Shown: positions 53,595 to 61,697 of the stretch, piece by piece
Layout of the letters: each line of letters starts with the position of its first letter
Numbering within the stretch: the stretch's first letter is position 1
NCBI GenBank assembly: GCA_963675185.2
Contig: CAXXOH010000003.1
Coordinates: forward strand, 992,001 to 1,056,000
Length of the DNA: 64,000 bases
Reading direction: 5' to 3'
DNA from: Ilyobacter_A sp963675185
GTDB lineage: Bacteria; Fusobacteriota; Fusobacteriia; Fusobacteriales; Fusobacteriaceae
Notes under the pieces: model-generated
Database searches by the model: none
Told to the model about the DNA's origin: nothing
Seen by the model: the letters and a program-made list of their open reading frames with translations, nothing else
Position numbers and translations under genes: made by a program

Positions 53595-54483
53595 ACCTAG
53601 ATATATATTTAGAATGTATAATCAATGACAGGAAAACCATCAGCATCCCAAAAACCGATAAAAAGTCAGGAGATTCATCTGGCAGCATCGCCCAACTCAG
53701 GCAGGCTCCCGACACAGGAATTATAAACTTCCACATATTAAGCTCCGACACCTTCACTTCTTCTAATTGAAGCAGACGAAACCAGATTGAAAACGCCACA
53801 GCAGAAACCATCGCCAACCAACATAAGCTGGAATAAAACTCAAAAGGCTGAGAAAAATTATAGCTACCCTCAACTACCCTACCCAAAATCAAGAGCATAA
53901 TCCCACCCCAAAGCATCTGATTGGAGGTCAAAAATTTAGCCCCAATCCCCTTATTCATTTGGGCTACTTTTATATTGGCAAAAGATCCCAGAGCACTATT
54001 TAAGAGCAAGAGAACTATCCCAAAAGTTTCTAACTTCCCAACAGCCGTCATAGGCTTAGAGTTTATAACTATAATTGCTATCCCGAAAATCCCTAGAGCT
54101 ATACTCAACGTTTTTACACGGTTCATTTTGTCATTGTGCATCAAAAAATGTGACATGATTGCAGTTATTAGCGGTCCAGATCCTATTACTATTGCAGCCG
54201 TAGCTCCAGAAACGTAGGTCAACGCAACATAGTATATGCCGTAGCCTATAAAGGTGTTTAAAAACACCACATACGCAATAAGCTTCCAATTTCGGATAAT
54301 GCTACCGATGCTGTTTCTATCCCACGAAAACGGCATGAGGAGAAGTCCAGCCAAAAAAAATCTCATCCCAGCAAACGTGAACGGTGCCGGCATGTAGCTA
54401 AGCCCTATTTTTACGCCGACAAAAGCTGTAGACCATAAAAAACAAGCAAAAATAGCCAGAGATATAACTGTAAATTTTTTCAT
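53593..54483 (-). CDS. EamA/DMT-family transporter
   Basis: An inner-membrane permease of 296 residues with ten predicted helices in two EamA halves (about residues 5-135 and 150-285). The first half has FLWSTAFVGVKIGLSYMPAP and the turn GATAAIVIGSGPLITAIMSH; the second half has EEVKVSELNMWKFIIPVSGA. Such proteins export amino acids, metabolites or drugs; the substrate is unknown. I chose the ATG at 54483 (GAAAGGG upstream). The gene lies directly downstream of the tRNA cluster terminator and no separate promoter was seen, so read-through may contribute. Confidence 0.88.
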   Translation of the reverse strand: MKKFTVISLAIFACFLWSTAFVGVKIGLSYMPAPFTFAGMRFFLAGLLLMPFSWDRNSIGSIIRNWKLIAYVVFLNTFIGYGIYYVALTYVSGATAAIVIGSGPLITAIMSHFLMHNDKMNRVKTLSIALGIFGIAIIVINSKPMTAVGKLETFGIVLLLLNSALGSFANIKVAQMNKGIGAKFLTSNQMLWGGIMLLILGRVVEGSYNFSQPFEFYSSLCWLAMVSAVAFSIWFRLLQLEEVKVSELNMWKFIIPVSGACLSWAMLPDESPDFLSVFGMLMVFLSLIIHSKYISR

Positions 54484-54508
54484 GCTAACATACCCTTTCG
54501 ATATAAAT

Positions 54509-54536
54509 AAAAAAAGACAAAGTCTTTGACTTTGTC
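54509..54536 (-). terminator. Terminator of the tRNA cluster
   Basis: Stem GACAAAGTC / GACTTTGTC with loop TTT, followed on the minus strand by seven T. It lies 15 nt beyond the last tRNA and about 25 nt before the EamA start codon. Confidence 0.9.
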
Positions 54537-54550
54537 CAACTAACAATTAA

Positions 54551-54627
54551 TGGCGGGAGTGACGAGACTCGAACTCGCGACATCTTGCGTGACAGGCAAG
54601 CACTCTAACCAACTGAGCTACACCCCC
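54551..54627 (-). tRNA. tRNA-Asp (GTC)
   Basis: 77 nt. Anticodon loop CTGTCAC within stem CTTGC/GCAAG. Acceptor GGGGGTG pairs with CACTCCC. The CCA end is encoded. Last gene of the 11-tRNA transcript. Confidence 0.96.
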
Positions 54628-54636
54628 ATATTTGTA

Positions 54637-54712
54637 TGGTGGTCGCAACAGGACTTGAACCTGTGACCCCCTGCTTGTAAGGCAGGTGCTCTCCCAACTG
54701 AGCTATGCGACC
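54637..54712 (-). tRNA. tRNA-Val (TAC)
   Basis: 76 nt. Loop CTTACAA in stem CCTGC/GCAGG; acceptor GGTCGCA/TGCGACC; encoded CCA. Confidence 0.96.
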
Positions 54713-54716
54713 TTAG

Positions 54717-54792
54717 TGGTGCCCAGAGGCGGAATCGAACCACCGACACGGGGATTTTCAGTCCCCTGCTCTACCGACTGAGCTATCTGGGC
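54717..54792 (-). tRNA. tRNA-Phe (GAA)
   Basis: 76 nt. Loop CTGAAAA in stem GGGGA/TCCCC; acceptor GCCCAGA/TCTGGGC; encoded CCA. Confidence 0.96.
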
Positions 54793-54797
54793 AATAG

Positions 54798-54885
54798 TGG
54801 CGGAGGAACTGGGACTCGAACCCAGACACCTTTCGGTTTCACCGGTTTTCAAGACCGGCCCCTTAGCCAATTCGGACATTCCTCC
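54798..54885 (-). tRNA. tRNA-Ser (TGA)
   Basis: 88 nt with a long variable arm, as expected of Ser. Loop CTTGAAA in stem CCGGT/ACCGG; acceptor GGAGGAA/TTCCTCC; encoded CCA. Confidence 0.96.
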
Positions 54886-54897
54886 ACTATTTTTATT

Positions 54898-54972
54898 TGG
54901 TAGCCCGTAGGAGAATCGAACTCCTGTTGCATGGATGAAAACCATGAGTCCTGACCACTAGACGAACGGGCC
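54898..54972 (-). tRNA. tRNA-Glu (TTC)
   Basis: 75 nt. Loop TTTTCAT in stem CATGG/CCATG. The acceptor GGCCCGT pairs with ACGGGCT, leaving a G-U pair at the end. Encoded CCA. Confidence 0.95.
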
Positions 54973-54975
54973 AAA

Positions 54976-55052
54976 TGGTGGATCCAGCTGGAGTCGAACC
55001 AGCGACCACTCGGTTATGAGCCGAGTGCTCTAACCAACTGAGCTATGGATCC
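54976..55052 (-). tRNA. tRNA-Met (CAT), elongator
   Basis: 77 nt. Loop CTCATAA in stem CTCGG/CCGAG; acceptor GGATCCA/TGGATCC; encoded CCA. It could instead be an Ile tRNA with a modified C34; the fully paired acceptor excludes an initiator. Confidence 0.88.
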
Positions 55053-55060
55053 ATGTATAA

Positions 55061-55137
<77 letters not shown>

Positions 55138-55142
55138 ATACA

Positions 55143-55218
55143 TGGTGCGCCATACAGGATTTGAACCTGTGACAACTCGATTAAAAGTCGAGTGCTCTAC
55201 CAACTGAGCTAATGGCGC
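55143..55218 (-). tRNA. tRNA-Lys (TTT)
   Basis: 76 nt. Loop CTTTTAA in stem CTCGA/TCGAG; acceptor GCGCCAT/ATGGCGC; encoded CCA. Confidence 0.96.
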
Positions 55219-55219
55219 A

Positions 55220-55295
<76 letters not shown>

Positions 55296-55305
55296 ATAAG
55301 TAATT

Positions 55306-55382
<77 letters not shown>

Positions 55383-55391
55383 ATATTTAAA

Positions 55392-55479
55392 TGGTGCCTG
55401 GGGCGGGAATCGAACCCGCACGACCAAGAAGGTCACAGGATTTTAAGTCCTGTGCGTCTACCTGTTCCGCCACCCAGGC
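55392..55479 (-). tRNA. tRNA-Leu (TAA)
   Basis: 88 nt with a long variable arm. Loop CTTAAAA in stem CAGGA/TCCTG; acceptor GCCTGGG/CCCAGGC; encoded CCA. First gene of the cluster transcript. Confidence 0.96.
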
Positions 55480-55515
55480 GTTTGGTACTTGCTTTGCCCC
55501 TTGAGGACAGGATTA

Positions 55516-55544
55516 ATAATATCACAGAAACATTTCTTTGTCAA
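55516..55544 (-). promoter_or_regulatory. Promoter of the tRNA cluster
   Basis: TTGACA (55539-55544), 17-bp spacer, TATTAT (55516-55521), about 35 bp upstream of tRNA-Leu. It shares the 15-base word TTGTTGACAAAGAAA with the rRNA promoter at 33695-33723. Confidence 0.9.
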
Positions 55545-55720
55545 CAACTTTTTCCAAAGTTTTCCCAATAATTTTATTTTTTCTTAGGACACTAACAGCA
55601 GCCTCTTTTCTAGACTTAAAGTCTCAGTTAAATCCATGCTCCCATTGCATTCTTAAACAAAATTTTTATAAACCAACTAAAAAATATTATTCAAGCCAGT
55701 AATTTTTATCCTACTTTGTT

Positions 55721-55763
55721 TGACAAAAATTTAAAAAAATCATAAAATTGTTGCGTAAACAAC
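55721..55763 (+). promoter_or_regulatory. Promoter and likely operator of the marR-MATE operon
   Basis: TTGACA (55721-55726), 16-bp spacer, TAAAAT (55743-55748). The inverted repeat TTGTT-GCGTA-AACAA (55748-55762) overlaps the expected start site, a typical position for MarR self-repression. Confidence 0.7.
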
Positions 55764-55781
55764 CATTTCGGAGGTGTACTT

Positions 55782-56243
55782 TTGGAAAAAGATGATGAAA
55801 AAATAATAGGTAAAGAGGTCGGTCAAGTATACAGGCAACTTCAGATTTTAGTGGATACAAAGTTGGAGCCGTTTGAGTTCAGCAGGGGACAGTACTTATA
55901 TTTTATCCACATAGTTAAGCATCCCGGGATAAACCAGGAGGCTCTGAGTGCCGTGCTGAAGATAGATAAGGGTACTACTGCACGTGCAGTGAAGAAACTC
56001 TGTGATAACGGGTACGTAATGAGGAAGAGGAGTATAGAAGATAAAAGGGTATGGGAGCTATATCCGTCTAAAAAATCCATGGATATACTGCCAGAACTAA
56101 ATGAAGCCTTAACTTTTATCAACAGTAAACTCCTTGAAAACTTTTCGGAAAAAGAAAAAGAGAATATTTTTTTCCTGATGAGAAAGCTGATGGGTAACAT
56201 AGAAAATATTTTATTGGAGATGATAACCGATGGACAAAAGTAA
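55782..56243 (+). CDS. MarR-family regulator of the MATE pump
   Basis: A 153-residue winged-helix protein starting with TTG (GGAGG nine bases upstream). It has dimer helix GKEVGQVYRQLQILVDTKLE, recognition region NQEALSAVLKIDKGTTARAV and the wing RKRSIEDKRVWELYPS with DKR. It overlaps the efflux pump gene by 14 bases, so it most likely represses the pump and itself and is released by a drug or toxic metabolite. It is a distant paralogue of the MarR protein at 39757. Confidence 0.9.
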   Translation: MEKDDEKIIGKEVGQVYRQLQILVDTKLEPFEFSRGQYLYFIHIVKHPGINQEALSAVLKIDKGTTARAVKKLCDNGYVMRKRSIEDKRVWELYPSKKSMDILPELNEALTFINSKLLENFSEKEKENIFFLMRKLMGNIENILLEMITDGQK

Positions 56244-57597
56244 GCTTGAAACCGAAAGCATTCCAAAACTTTTAATGGAGTTTTCCGTCCCTTCCCTGAT
56301 AGGTTCCTTAGTCTATATTCTTTATAATATAGTTGATAGGATATTTATAAGTATCGGAATAGGTAGGCTCGCACTTGCTGGGATAAGCGTCACTCTTCCT
56401 CTGTTTACCTTTATCCTGGCAACGGGGCTCCTCATAGGTGTGGGTAGCGGCGCTTTGATATCCCTAAATCTTGGGGCGAAAAAAAAGCTTTATGCTGAAA
56501 ATATCCTAGGTAATGCTGTAGTTCTATTCTTTATAGTTGGCGGTTTGTATACTGTTTTAGGTCTGCTTTTTATTGACGAAATATTGAAGATTTTCGGGGC
56601 TAGCGCGGACACCTTGCCGTACGCAAGGGATTATATGTCTATTATTTTTTACGCCCTTTTCTTTCAACTTAGTTTTATTGCTATGAACAATATAGTTCGC
56701 GGAGAAGGAAGCCCAAAAGTCGTCATGAGAATGAGTTTTATTGGCTGTGGATTAAATATAGCACTAGACCCTCTTTTCATATTTGTGTTTGATATGGGAA
56801 TAAAAGGAGCTGCGCTCGCCACTATAATTTCAAGCGCCATTGTGGCTTCTGTTTATTTTTACTACTTTTGCTTCTCAAAGTCTAGCAAATTGAAGCTAAG
56901 GTTGAGAAACTTGTCATTAAAAAAGAATATTATTATGGGAATAATAAGTATAGGTGTAGCCCCGTTCATACTACAGGTTTCAAACAGTGTCGTGGTAATA
57001 TTCATAAACAAACAGCTCAACATATATGGTGGGGACATTTTAATCGCTGCATACGGTATCATAAATAGCTTGGGGGCACTTATATACATGCCTATAATAT
57101 CTATATACCAAGGCAGCCAGCCCATAATAGGCTTCAATTACGGTGCCGGTAACTATACGAGGGTTAAGACGGTATTTATCCTTGCTATTAAAGTTGCATC
57201 CTTTATATCTATTCTGAGCTTTATTGCCGCAGCTTTTTTTCCGGGCGTGCTGATATCCCCTTTTATAAAAAATGATGCTGAACTAATGAATTCAACTGTT
57301 AGGGGGCTTCGTTTATTTTTTAGTGCTGTATTCTGCCTTGGGTTTCATGTAATTGTATCCACATATTTTCAGTCGGTTGGAAAAGCTAAAATAACCACCA
57401 TGATAAACATAACTAAACAACTAGCAATCACGATACCATTACTATTTGTGATGCCAAAATTAATGGGTATAGACGGCATTTGGCTGGCAAACCCTATAGC
57501 AGACGCTATAATCTTTTCAGTCTGCGTATACCTGTTTAAAAAAGAAGTCAAAGTTTTAAAACTAAAAGAAAATCTAGCGAGTATAGAAACTGCTTAA
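56230..57597 (+). CDS. MATE-family multidrug/metabolite efflux protein
   Basis: A 455-residue inner-membrane antiporter with twelve predicted helices in two MATE halves. It begins ETESIPKLLMEFSVPSLIGS, followed by IVDRIFISIGIGRLALAGIS typical of the MepA/DinF-type branch. The acidic residue in the first half (IVDR) and the central loop KKNIIMGIISIGVAP are visible. Driven by Na or H ions, it should export cationic drugs or metabolites. The ATG lies inside the end of the marR gene, giving translational coupling. A strong terminator follows. Confidence 0.93.
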   Translation: MDKSKLETESIPKLLMEFSVPSLIGSLVYILYNIVDRIFISIGIGRLALAGISVTLPLFTFILATGLLIGVGSGALISLNLGAKKKLYAENILGNAVVLFFIVGGLYTVLGLLFIDEILKIFGASADTLPYARDYMSIIFYALFFQLSFIAMNNIVRGEGSPKVVMRMSFIGCGLNIALDPLFIFVFDMGIKGAALATIISSAIVASVYFYYFCFSKSSKLKLRLRNLSLKKNIIMGIISIGVAPFILQVSNSVVVIFINKQLNIYGGDILIAAYGIINSLGALIYMPIISIYQGSQPIIGFNYGAGNYTRVKTVFILAIKVASFISILSFIAAAFFPGVLISPFIKNDAELMNSTVRGLRLFFSAVFCLGFHVIVSTYFQSVGKAKITTMINITKQLAITIPLLFVMPKLMGIDGIWLANPIADAIIFSVCVYLFKKEVKVLKLKENLASIETA

Positions 57598-57602
57598 AAT
57601 CA

Positions 57603-57637
57603 AAAGAGGTTCACCTTGGTGAACCTCTTTTTTTATA
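57603..57637 (+). terminator. Terminator after the MATE gene
   Basis: Stem AAAGAGGTTCACC / GGTGAACCTCTTT with a 2-nt loop as drawn (in practice larger), followed by T. It begins 5 nt after the stop codon and is convergent with hcp. Confidence 0.92.
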
Positions 57638-57667
57638 CTAAAGTGAGGGGATTATATTTATTAACTT

Positions 57668-59314
57668 TTATCCTAAAAAAGCACTGATGTCCTCATCGAC
57701 ACTGCCTATCCCTGCTATTCCGAAATTCTCAACTAGTACATTGGCAACATTTGGAGACAGGAATGCAGGTAGAGTTGGTCCAAGGTGAATATTTTTAACT
57801 CCTAAATGAAGTAGTGCAAGAAGTACAATTACCGCTTTCTGCTCATACCATGCAATATTGTAGGCTATAGGAAGCTCGTTTATGTTATTTAACTGGAATA
57901 CCTCTTTCAGCTTGAGTGCTACAACTGCAAGGGAGTATGAATCATTACATTGGCCTGCATCCAATACTCTAGGGATTCCACCGATGTCACCTAAAGCTAA
58001 TTTATTGTATCTGTATTTAGCGCAACCAGCTGTCAGTATCACTGTATCTTTTGGTAGTTTTTCAGCAAACTCCGTATAATAATCTCTAGACTTCATTCTT
58101 CCATCGCAACCAGCCATTACGAAAAACTTCTTAATAGCTCCGGATTTCACTGCATCCACGACTTTATCTGCTAAAGCCAGAACTTGGTTGTGGGCAAATC
58201 CTCCCACTATTTTCCCCTCTTCTATTCCTTTAGGAGCCTGACTTTTCTTAGCATGCTCTATTACAGCTGAAAAATCTTTTTTCCCATTTTCTTTGACTTC
58301 TATGTGAGGGAACCCGTCAAATCCAGCCGCACCTGTGGTGTATACCCTTTCTTGATAGCTTGCATTTGATTTTGGCGGAACAAGGCAGTTTGTTGTAAAC
58401 AGTATAGGTCCGTTGAATGATTCAAATTCCTCTGTTTGTTTCCACCAAGCGTTACCGTAGTTCCCAACCAGGTGAGAGTATTTTTTCAGCTCAGGATAGT
58501 AGTGTGCTGGAAGCATCTCCGAGTGAGTATAGATATCAACACCGCTGTCTTTACTCTGCTCTAATAGCTGTACTAGATCATTTAGATCGTGACCGGAAAC
58601 CAGTATCCCGGGTCTTGTTCCCACTCCGATATTTACCTCTGTTATTTCAGGGTTGCCAAACGTTGAAGTGTTTGCCTCATCTAAAAGAGCCATAACCTGT
58701 ACCCCGTAGTTTCCTGTTTCAAGTGCTAAAGCTGTCAAATCTTCGCCTGAAAGAGAGTCGTCTATTGTAGCTAAAAGGGCTTTTTCTAAAAAACTGTAGA
58801 TATCTTTGTTTTCATAGCCTAGGTTATAGGCGTGTTCTGCATATGCAGCTATACCCTTTAATCCGTAGGTTATTAGCTCTCTAAGCGATCTCACATCTTC
58901 ATTTTCCGTTCTCAAAATTCCTACGATACTTGCTTTAGTTTCAAAAGTATCCTCCGAACCAACCCATACAGCAGCATCATGGTTCTCAAATTTTGAAGAA
59001 AGCCCCTTTTCGTTAAATAATTTTTTCAGATTATCCCTAAGATCTAATCCCTCTTTTATGACTTTCACAAATTTTTCCTTATCGAAGTTTGCATTGGTTA
59101 TTGTCATGAAAAGTCCATTCATTATATAATGGTCGACCTCTTTTGGATTTGCATTTACAACCCTAAGTTCGTGATTGTATATTGCCACTCCCTTTACCAC
59201 GTGTATAAGAAGGTCCTGTAGAGTGGCGACATCTGCCGGCTTACCGCAAACCCCTATTTTAGTACAACCGTTCCCTCCTGCTGCTTCCTGACACTGATAA
59301 CAAAACATTGACAT
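57668..59314 (-). CDS. hcp: Hybrid cluster protein (hydroxylamine / NO reductase)
   Basis: Hcp is a cytoplasmic iron-sulfur enzyme tied to nitric oxide and hydroxylamine detoxification. From the ATG at 59314 the protein has 548 residues. The N-terminal cysteines (CYQCQEAAGGNGCTKIGVCG) follow CX2CX8CX5C, the class I pattern of strict anaerobes. Hybrid-cluster ligands are visible in GHDLNDLVQL (His), THSEMLPAHYYPEL (Glu), TTNCLVPP, TAGCAKYRYNK and LDAGQCNDSYS. GGGAGGAG precedes this ATG; a longer frame begins 18 codons up. No hcr gene is adjacent. A GTAAC-N4-GTTAC site lies upstream. Confidence 0.96.
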   Translation of the reverse strand: MSMFCYQCQEAAGGNGCTKIGVCGKPADVATLQDLLIHVVKGVAIYNHELRVVNANPKEVDHYIMNGLFMTITNANFDKEKFVKVIKEGLDLRDNLKKLFNEKGLSSKFENHDAAVWVGSEDTFETKASIVGILRTENEDVRSLRELITYGLKGIAAYAEHAYNLGYENKDIYSFLEKALLATIDDSLSGEDLTALALETGNYGVQVMALLDEANTSTFGNPEITEVNIGVGTRPGILVSGHDLNDLVQLLEQSKDSGVDIYTHSEMLPAHYYPELKKYSHLVGNYGNAWWKQTEEFESFNGPILFTTNCLVPPKSNASYQERVYTTGAAGFDGFPHIEVKENGKKDFSAVIEHAKKSQAPKGIEEGKIVGGFAHNQVLALADKVVDAVKSGAIKKFFVMAGCDGRMKSRDYYTEFAEKLPKDTVILTAGCAKYRYNKLALGDIGGIPRVLDAGQCNDSYSLAVVALKLKEVFQLNNINELPIAYNIAWYEQKAVIVLLALLHLGVKNIHLGPTLPAFLSPNVANVLVENFGIAGIGSVDEDISAFLG

Positions 59315-59400
59315 TGTATCAACTCCTCCCTGATTTTTTTGGAAAATATTTTTTAAAAATTTAATCACTTACGATTACCTCCCCGTTTCTTTATGTACCC

Positions 59401-59442
59401 ATTTTACGGATTTTTAATAAAAAAATCGGTAACATACGTTAC
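59401..59442 (-). promoter_or_regulatory. hcp promoter with perfect GTAAC-N4-GTTAC operator
   Basis: Palindrome GTAACATACGTTAC (59429-59442) is followed on the minus strand after 22 nt by TAAAAT (59401-59406). The centre is then about 41.5 bp before the expected start near 59394. Spacing equals that at 34849-34890. Confidence 0.85.
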
Positions 59443-59448
59443 CGATTC
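59425..59448 (-). terminator. Hairpin and T-run after the dCMP deaminase gene, overlapping the hcp operator
   Basis: The operator is extended to a 10-bp stem AATCGGTAAC / GTTACCGATT with a 4-nt loop, and the minus-strand transcript continues with seven T. This is also a textbook terminator for the deaminase gene, whose stop lies 23 nt upstream. The same bases may serve both purposes. Confidence 0.75.
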
Positions 59449-59470
59449 CTGATTAATTTGATAAATTTTT

Positions 59471-59965
59471 CTAAACTGCTTCCTCCTTGTATGAGATTCT
59501 TATCTCATCAATTGTAGGTTCCAACTTTCTGTACTTCACCCCGGCTGCTTCGAACATCTTTTTCGAGGCTGCATTGGACGGTGTGTCGAGATACTTGTCC
59601 GAAAGGTACACGACCTCCCTTATGCCGCTTTGTATTATAGCTTTTGCACATTCATGACATGGGAAAAGCCCAACATATATGATACAGTTTTTCAGACTCT
59701 TGATGCTGTTTAATATGGCGTTCTGCTCAGCATGGCATACAAAAGGGTACTTTGTGTCTAAGAACTCACCGTCTCTCCCCCAAGGAAAGTCATCGTCTGA
59801 ACATCCTATAGGCAGACCGTTATAGCCGATCCCAACTACTTTCTTGTCCTCGTTTACTATGCAGGCTCCGACCTGCGTGCTAGGGTCCTTGCTCCTTTTT
59901 GCCGACAGGAGGGCCATACCCATAAAATATTCATCCCAACTCAGGTAATCTTTTCTCTTTTCCAA
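59471..59965 (-). CDS. Deoxycytidylate (dCMP) deaminase
   Basis: A zinc-dependent deaminase that makes dUMP from dCMP for thymidylate synthesis. The 164 residues have the HxE motif (YPFVCHAEQNAILNSI, residue about 78) and PCxxC (LFPCHECAKAII, about 105), with N-terminal SWDEYFMGMALLSAKRSKDP and QVGACIVNEDKKVVGIGYNG. The length fits dCMP deaminase/ComEB. GGAGGGATAT precedes the ATG. It is a single-gene unit ending at the hairpin that overlaps the hcp operator. Confidence 0.93.
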   Translation of the reverse strand: MEKRKDYLSWDEYFMGMALLSAKRSKDPSTQVGACIVNEDKKVVGIGYNGLPIGCSDDDFPWGRDGEFLDTKYPFVCHAEQNAILNSIKSLKNCIIYVGLFPCHECAKAIIQSGIREVVYLSDKYLDTPSNAASKKMFEAAGVKYRKLEPTIDEIRISYKEEAV

Positions 59966-60049
59966 TTTATATCCCTCCTAAATTTAAAGCATATATACCT
60001 TTATAAAAATATTTTTCTTCAAATTGAAATACATTCTATGCCTTTCTAC

Positions 60050-60350
60050 AAATTACTGAATTTATTCAAAAAACTTCTTTAGACACAGAGCTTCACAGAG
60101 ATTTTAAAGATGAGTTGCACAGAGAAAACCTTTTAAAAATAATTTTTGTCACGAATTTTCACGGATCACACGAATCCATTAAAATCTTTGAGCAACGCTT
60201 TCTTTATGTATCACTATTAATTTCACTTCTCTGTGTCACTCTGTGACCAAAATATCTTTTAATACATTTTTTATTAGTGTAAATTCGTGTGATCCGTGAC
60301 TAAAGCATATGTTTTTCATTTTTATGACTTTAGATCAATTCAATGATTAC
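60050..60350. repeat. Dispersed repeat copy D
   Basis: The best-preserved copy, about 300 bp. Left half: ACACAGAGCTTCACAGAG, GCACAGAGAAAACC, GTCACGAATTTTCACGG and ATCACACGAAT. Right half: CTCTGTGTCACTCTGTGACC, AATTCGTGTGATCCGTGAC and GATCAATTCAATG. The arms are inverted copies of each other arranged A', B', A, B. It fills the gap between the dCMP deaminase and methyltransferase genes. Confidence 0.87.
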
Positions 60351-60430
60351 TTTAAAACCTCTAAAGCTGTCCTCACAGCACAGTATACCATTTAAAAAAA
60401 AAAAATTTAAGATGTTTTTATCCTGCTCTG

Positions 60431-60472
60431 GTAACCTTTGTAACTGAATAACTATATTTTATATGCTAGAAT
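60431..60472 (+). promoter_or_regulatory. Methyltransferase promoter with near-consensus Crp/Fnr site
   Basis: GTAACCTTTGTAAC (60431-60444) differs from GTAAC-N4-GTTAC at one base. TAGAAT (60467-60472) follows after exactly 22 nt, the same spacing as at the two perfect sites. Confidence 0.6.
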
Positions 60473-60493
60473 ATTAAAAAAGGAGGGATTTCC

Positions 60494-61195
60494 ATGAAGT
60501 TTTACGATGACATCTCGATTTTCTATGAAGATATATTCCCGCTGGGAGCCAAAAAACTTAAATTCATTGAAAAGAGAACAAAAAAAGGAGACAAGCTGCT
60601 GGATATAGGCTGCGCCACAGGGGAGCTGTTCTTTAAGCTACAGGGCATTTCAGGATACGGAATAGACCTGGACAAAAAAATGCTGGATTTTGCCAAATCC
60701 AGGGATAAGTCCTCCCAATATAGCCTGACAGATATGATGGCCATCGATAAAAAGTTTGATTTTCAGTTCGACAGCATACTCTGTCTGGGCAACACTCTGG
60801 TGCACCTAAAAAACAGTGAAGAAGTTTTTACTTTTTTCAAAAAGGTAAAAGGACTTTTAAAACCAGGTGCTAATTTTATAATACAGGTAATAAACTACAG
60901 TCACATCTATGAAAACAGTTTAAAAAGTCTTCCTCTTATAGAAAATGGTCTGCTGAGATTTGAACGCTATTATGAAAATCTTGAGAGAGGGAAGTCCGTG
61001 GATTTTAAAACCAAACTTTTAATAAAAGAAAACGGCCAGGTTTTTGAAAACGTAATAAAACTGTTCCCAATTGAAAAAACGGAAATAGAAGAGCTTCTTA
61101 AAAAATCCGGTTTTGAAGATATTGAATTTTTTTCAGGTTTCGACGAAGCCCCTTGGAATGAGAATTCTTTGAGAACCGTCATATACACAAAATAG
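60494..61195 (+). CDS. SAM-dependent methyltransferase, class I
   Basis: A 233-residue methyltransferase. It has motif I (GDKLLDIGCATGELFFKL, residue about 33), the acidic loop after strand 2 (GYGIDLDKKMLDFAKS), and motif IV-like FDSILCLGNTLVHLKNSEEV (about 93). The C-terminal beta sheet (SGFEDIEFFSGFDEAPWNEN) is typical of small-molecule methyltransferases. Substrate unknown. AAAGGAGGG precedes the ATG. A near-consensus Crp/Fnr palindrome upstream suggests it belongs to the hcp regulon. Confidence 0.85.
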   Translation: MKFYDDISIFYEDIFPLGAKKLKFIEKRTKKGDKLLDIGCATGELFFKLQGISGYGIDLDKKMLDFAKSRDKSSQYSLTDMMAIDKKFDFQFDSILCLGNTLVHLKNSEEVFTFFKKVKGLLKPGANFIIQVINYSHIYENSLKSLPLIENGLLRFERYYENLERGKSVDFKTKLLIKENGQVFENVIKLFPIEKTEIEELLKKSGFEDIEFFSGFDEAPWNENSLRTVIYTK

Positions 61196-61217
61196 AGTAC
61201 CCTAGGGCACTCTATTT
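61190..61217. terminator. Bidirectional terminator between convergent genes
   Basis: AAATAGAGTACCC pairs with GGGCACTCTATTT with one mismatch, followed by T on the plus strand and preceded by A. It overlaps the methyltransferase stop and abuts the stop of the Fe-S membrane gene. Confidence 0.85.
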
Positions 61218-61676
61218 TTTTGGCATTTTTCCAGTTATATGTCCCATAGGGCAGACTTGGCACCAAGCCCTTGGTTTAAAAAACAATCCTAACATTATCG
61301 CAAATACAGAAGATACTATTATAAGCCTAAGTACAGCAAAAGCCATCTTGTTTAAGTCGCCGCCTGAAAGGTATAGTGACACCCCGAATACTGTAAACAT
61401 AAGAATCATAAGGGAGTTTTTGAATTTTTCTCCCCTCATCCATACAGGCAGGCTATTGTCCATACTGATGGGCTTTAAAAACTTCCCAAGAAAAGACCCT
61501 CTAGGACAGTAGTGCGAACAATGCACTTTACCCTTGCCCCTCAAAGCTTGGTACAATGGTGCCAGCATGCACACAAGACCAAACAGTGCAAACTTTATAT
61601 CTATTATTGAGAGTATAAAAAATAAAACCATTAAAATCCATGACCACGACAGATGTGATTTTGGCAATTTATTCAT
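61212..61676 (-). CDS. Membrane protein with two Fe-S type cysteine motifs (NapH/CcoG-like)
   Basis: A 154-residue inner-membrane protein with about four helices. Two cysteine motifs, VHCSHYCPRGSFLGKFLKP and WCQVCPMGHITGK, each resemble the membrane Fe-S motif of NapH, NosR and YccM-like electron carriers (CxxxCP-x-G). There is no soluble ferredoxin domain, so it is shorter than those relatives. It may pass electrons from a membrane pool to a reductase. The ATG at 61676 is favoured by GGAGGTG; a frame 16 codons longer exists. Its partner is not evident. Confidence 0.75.
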   Translation of the reverse strand: MNKLPKSHLSWSWILMVLFFILSIIDIKFALFGLVCMLAPLYQALRGKGKVHCSHYCPRGSFLGKFLKPISMDNSLPVWMRGEKFKNSLMILMFTVFGVSLYLSGGDLNKMAFAVLRLIIVSSVFAIMLGLFFKPRAWCQVCPMGHITGKMPKK

Positions 61677-61697
61677 AACTATGCACCTCCAAATGTT

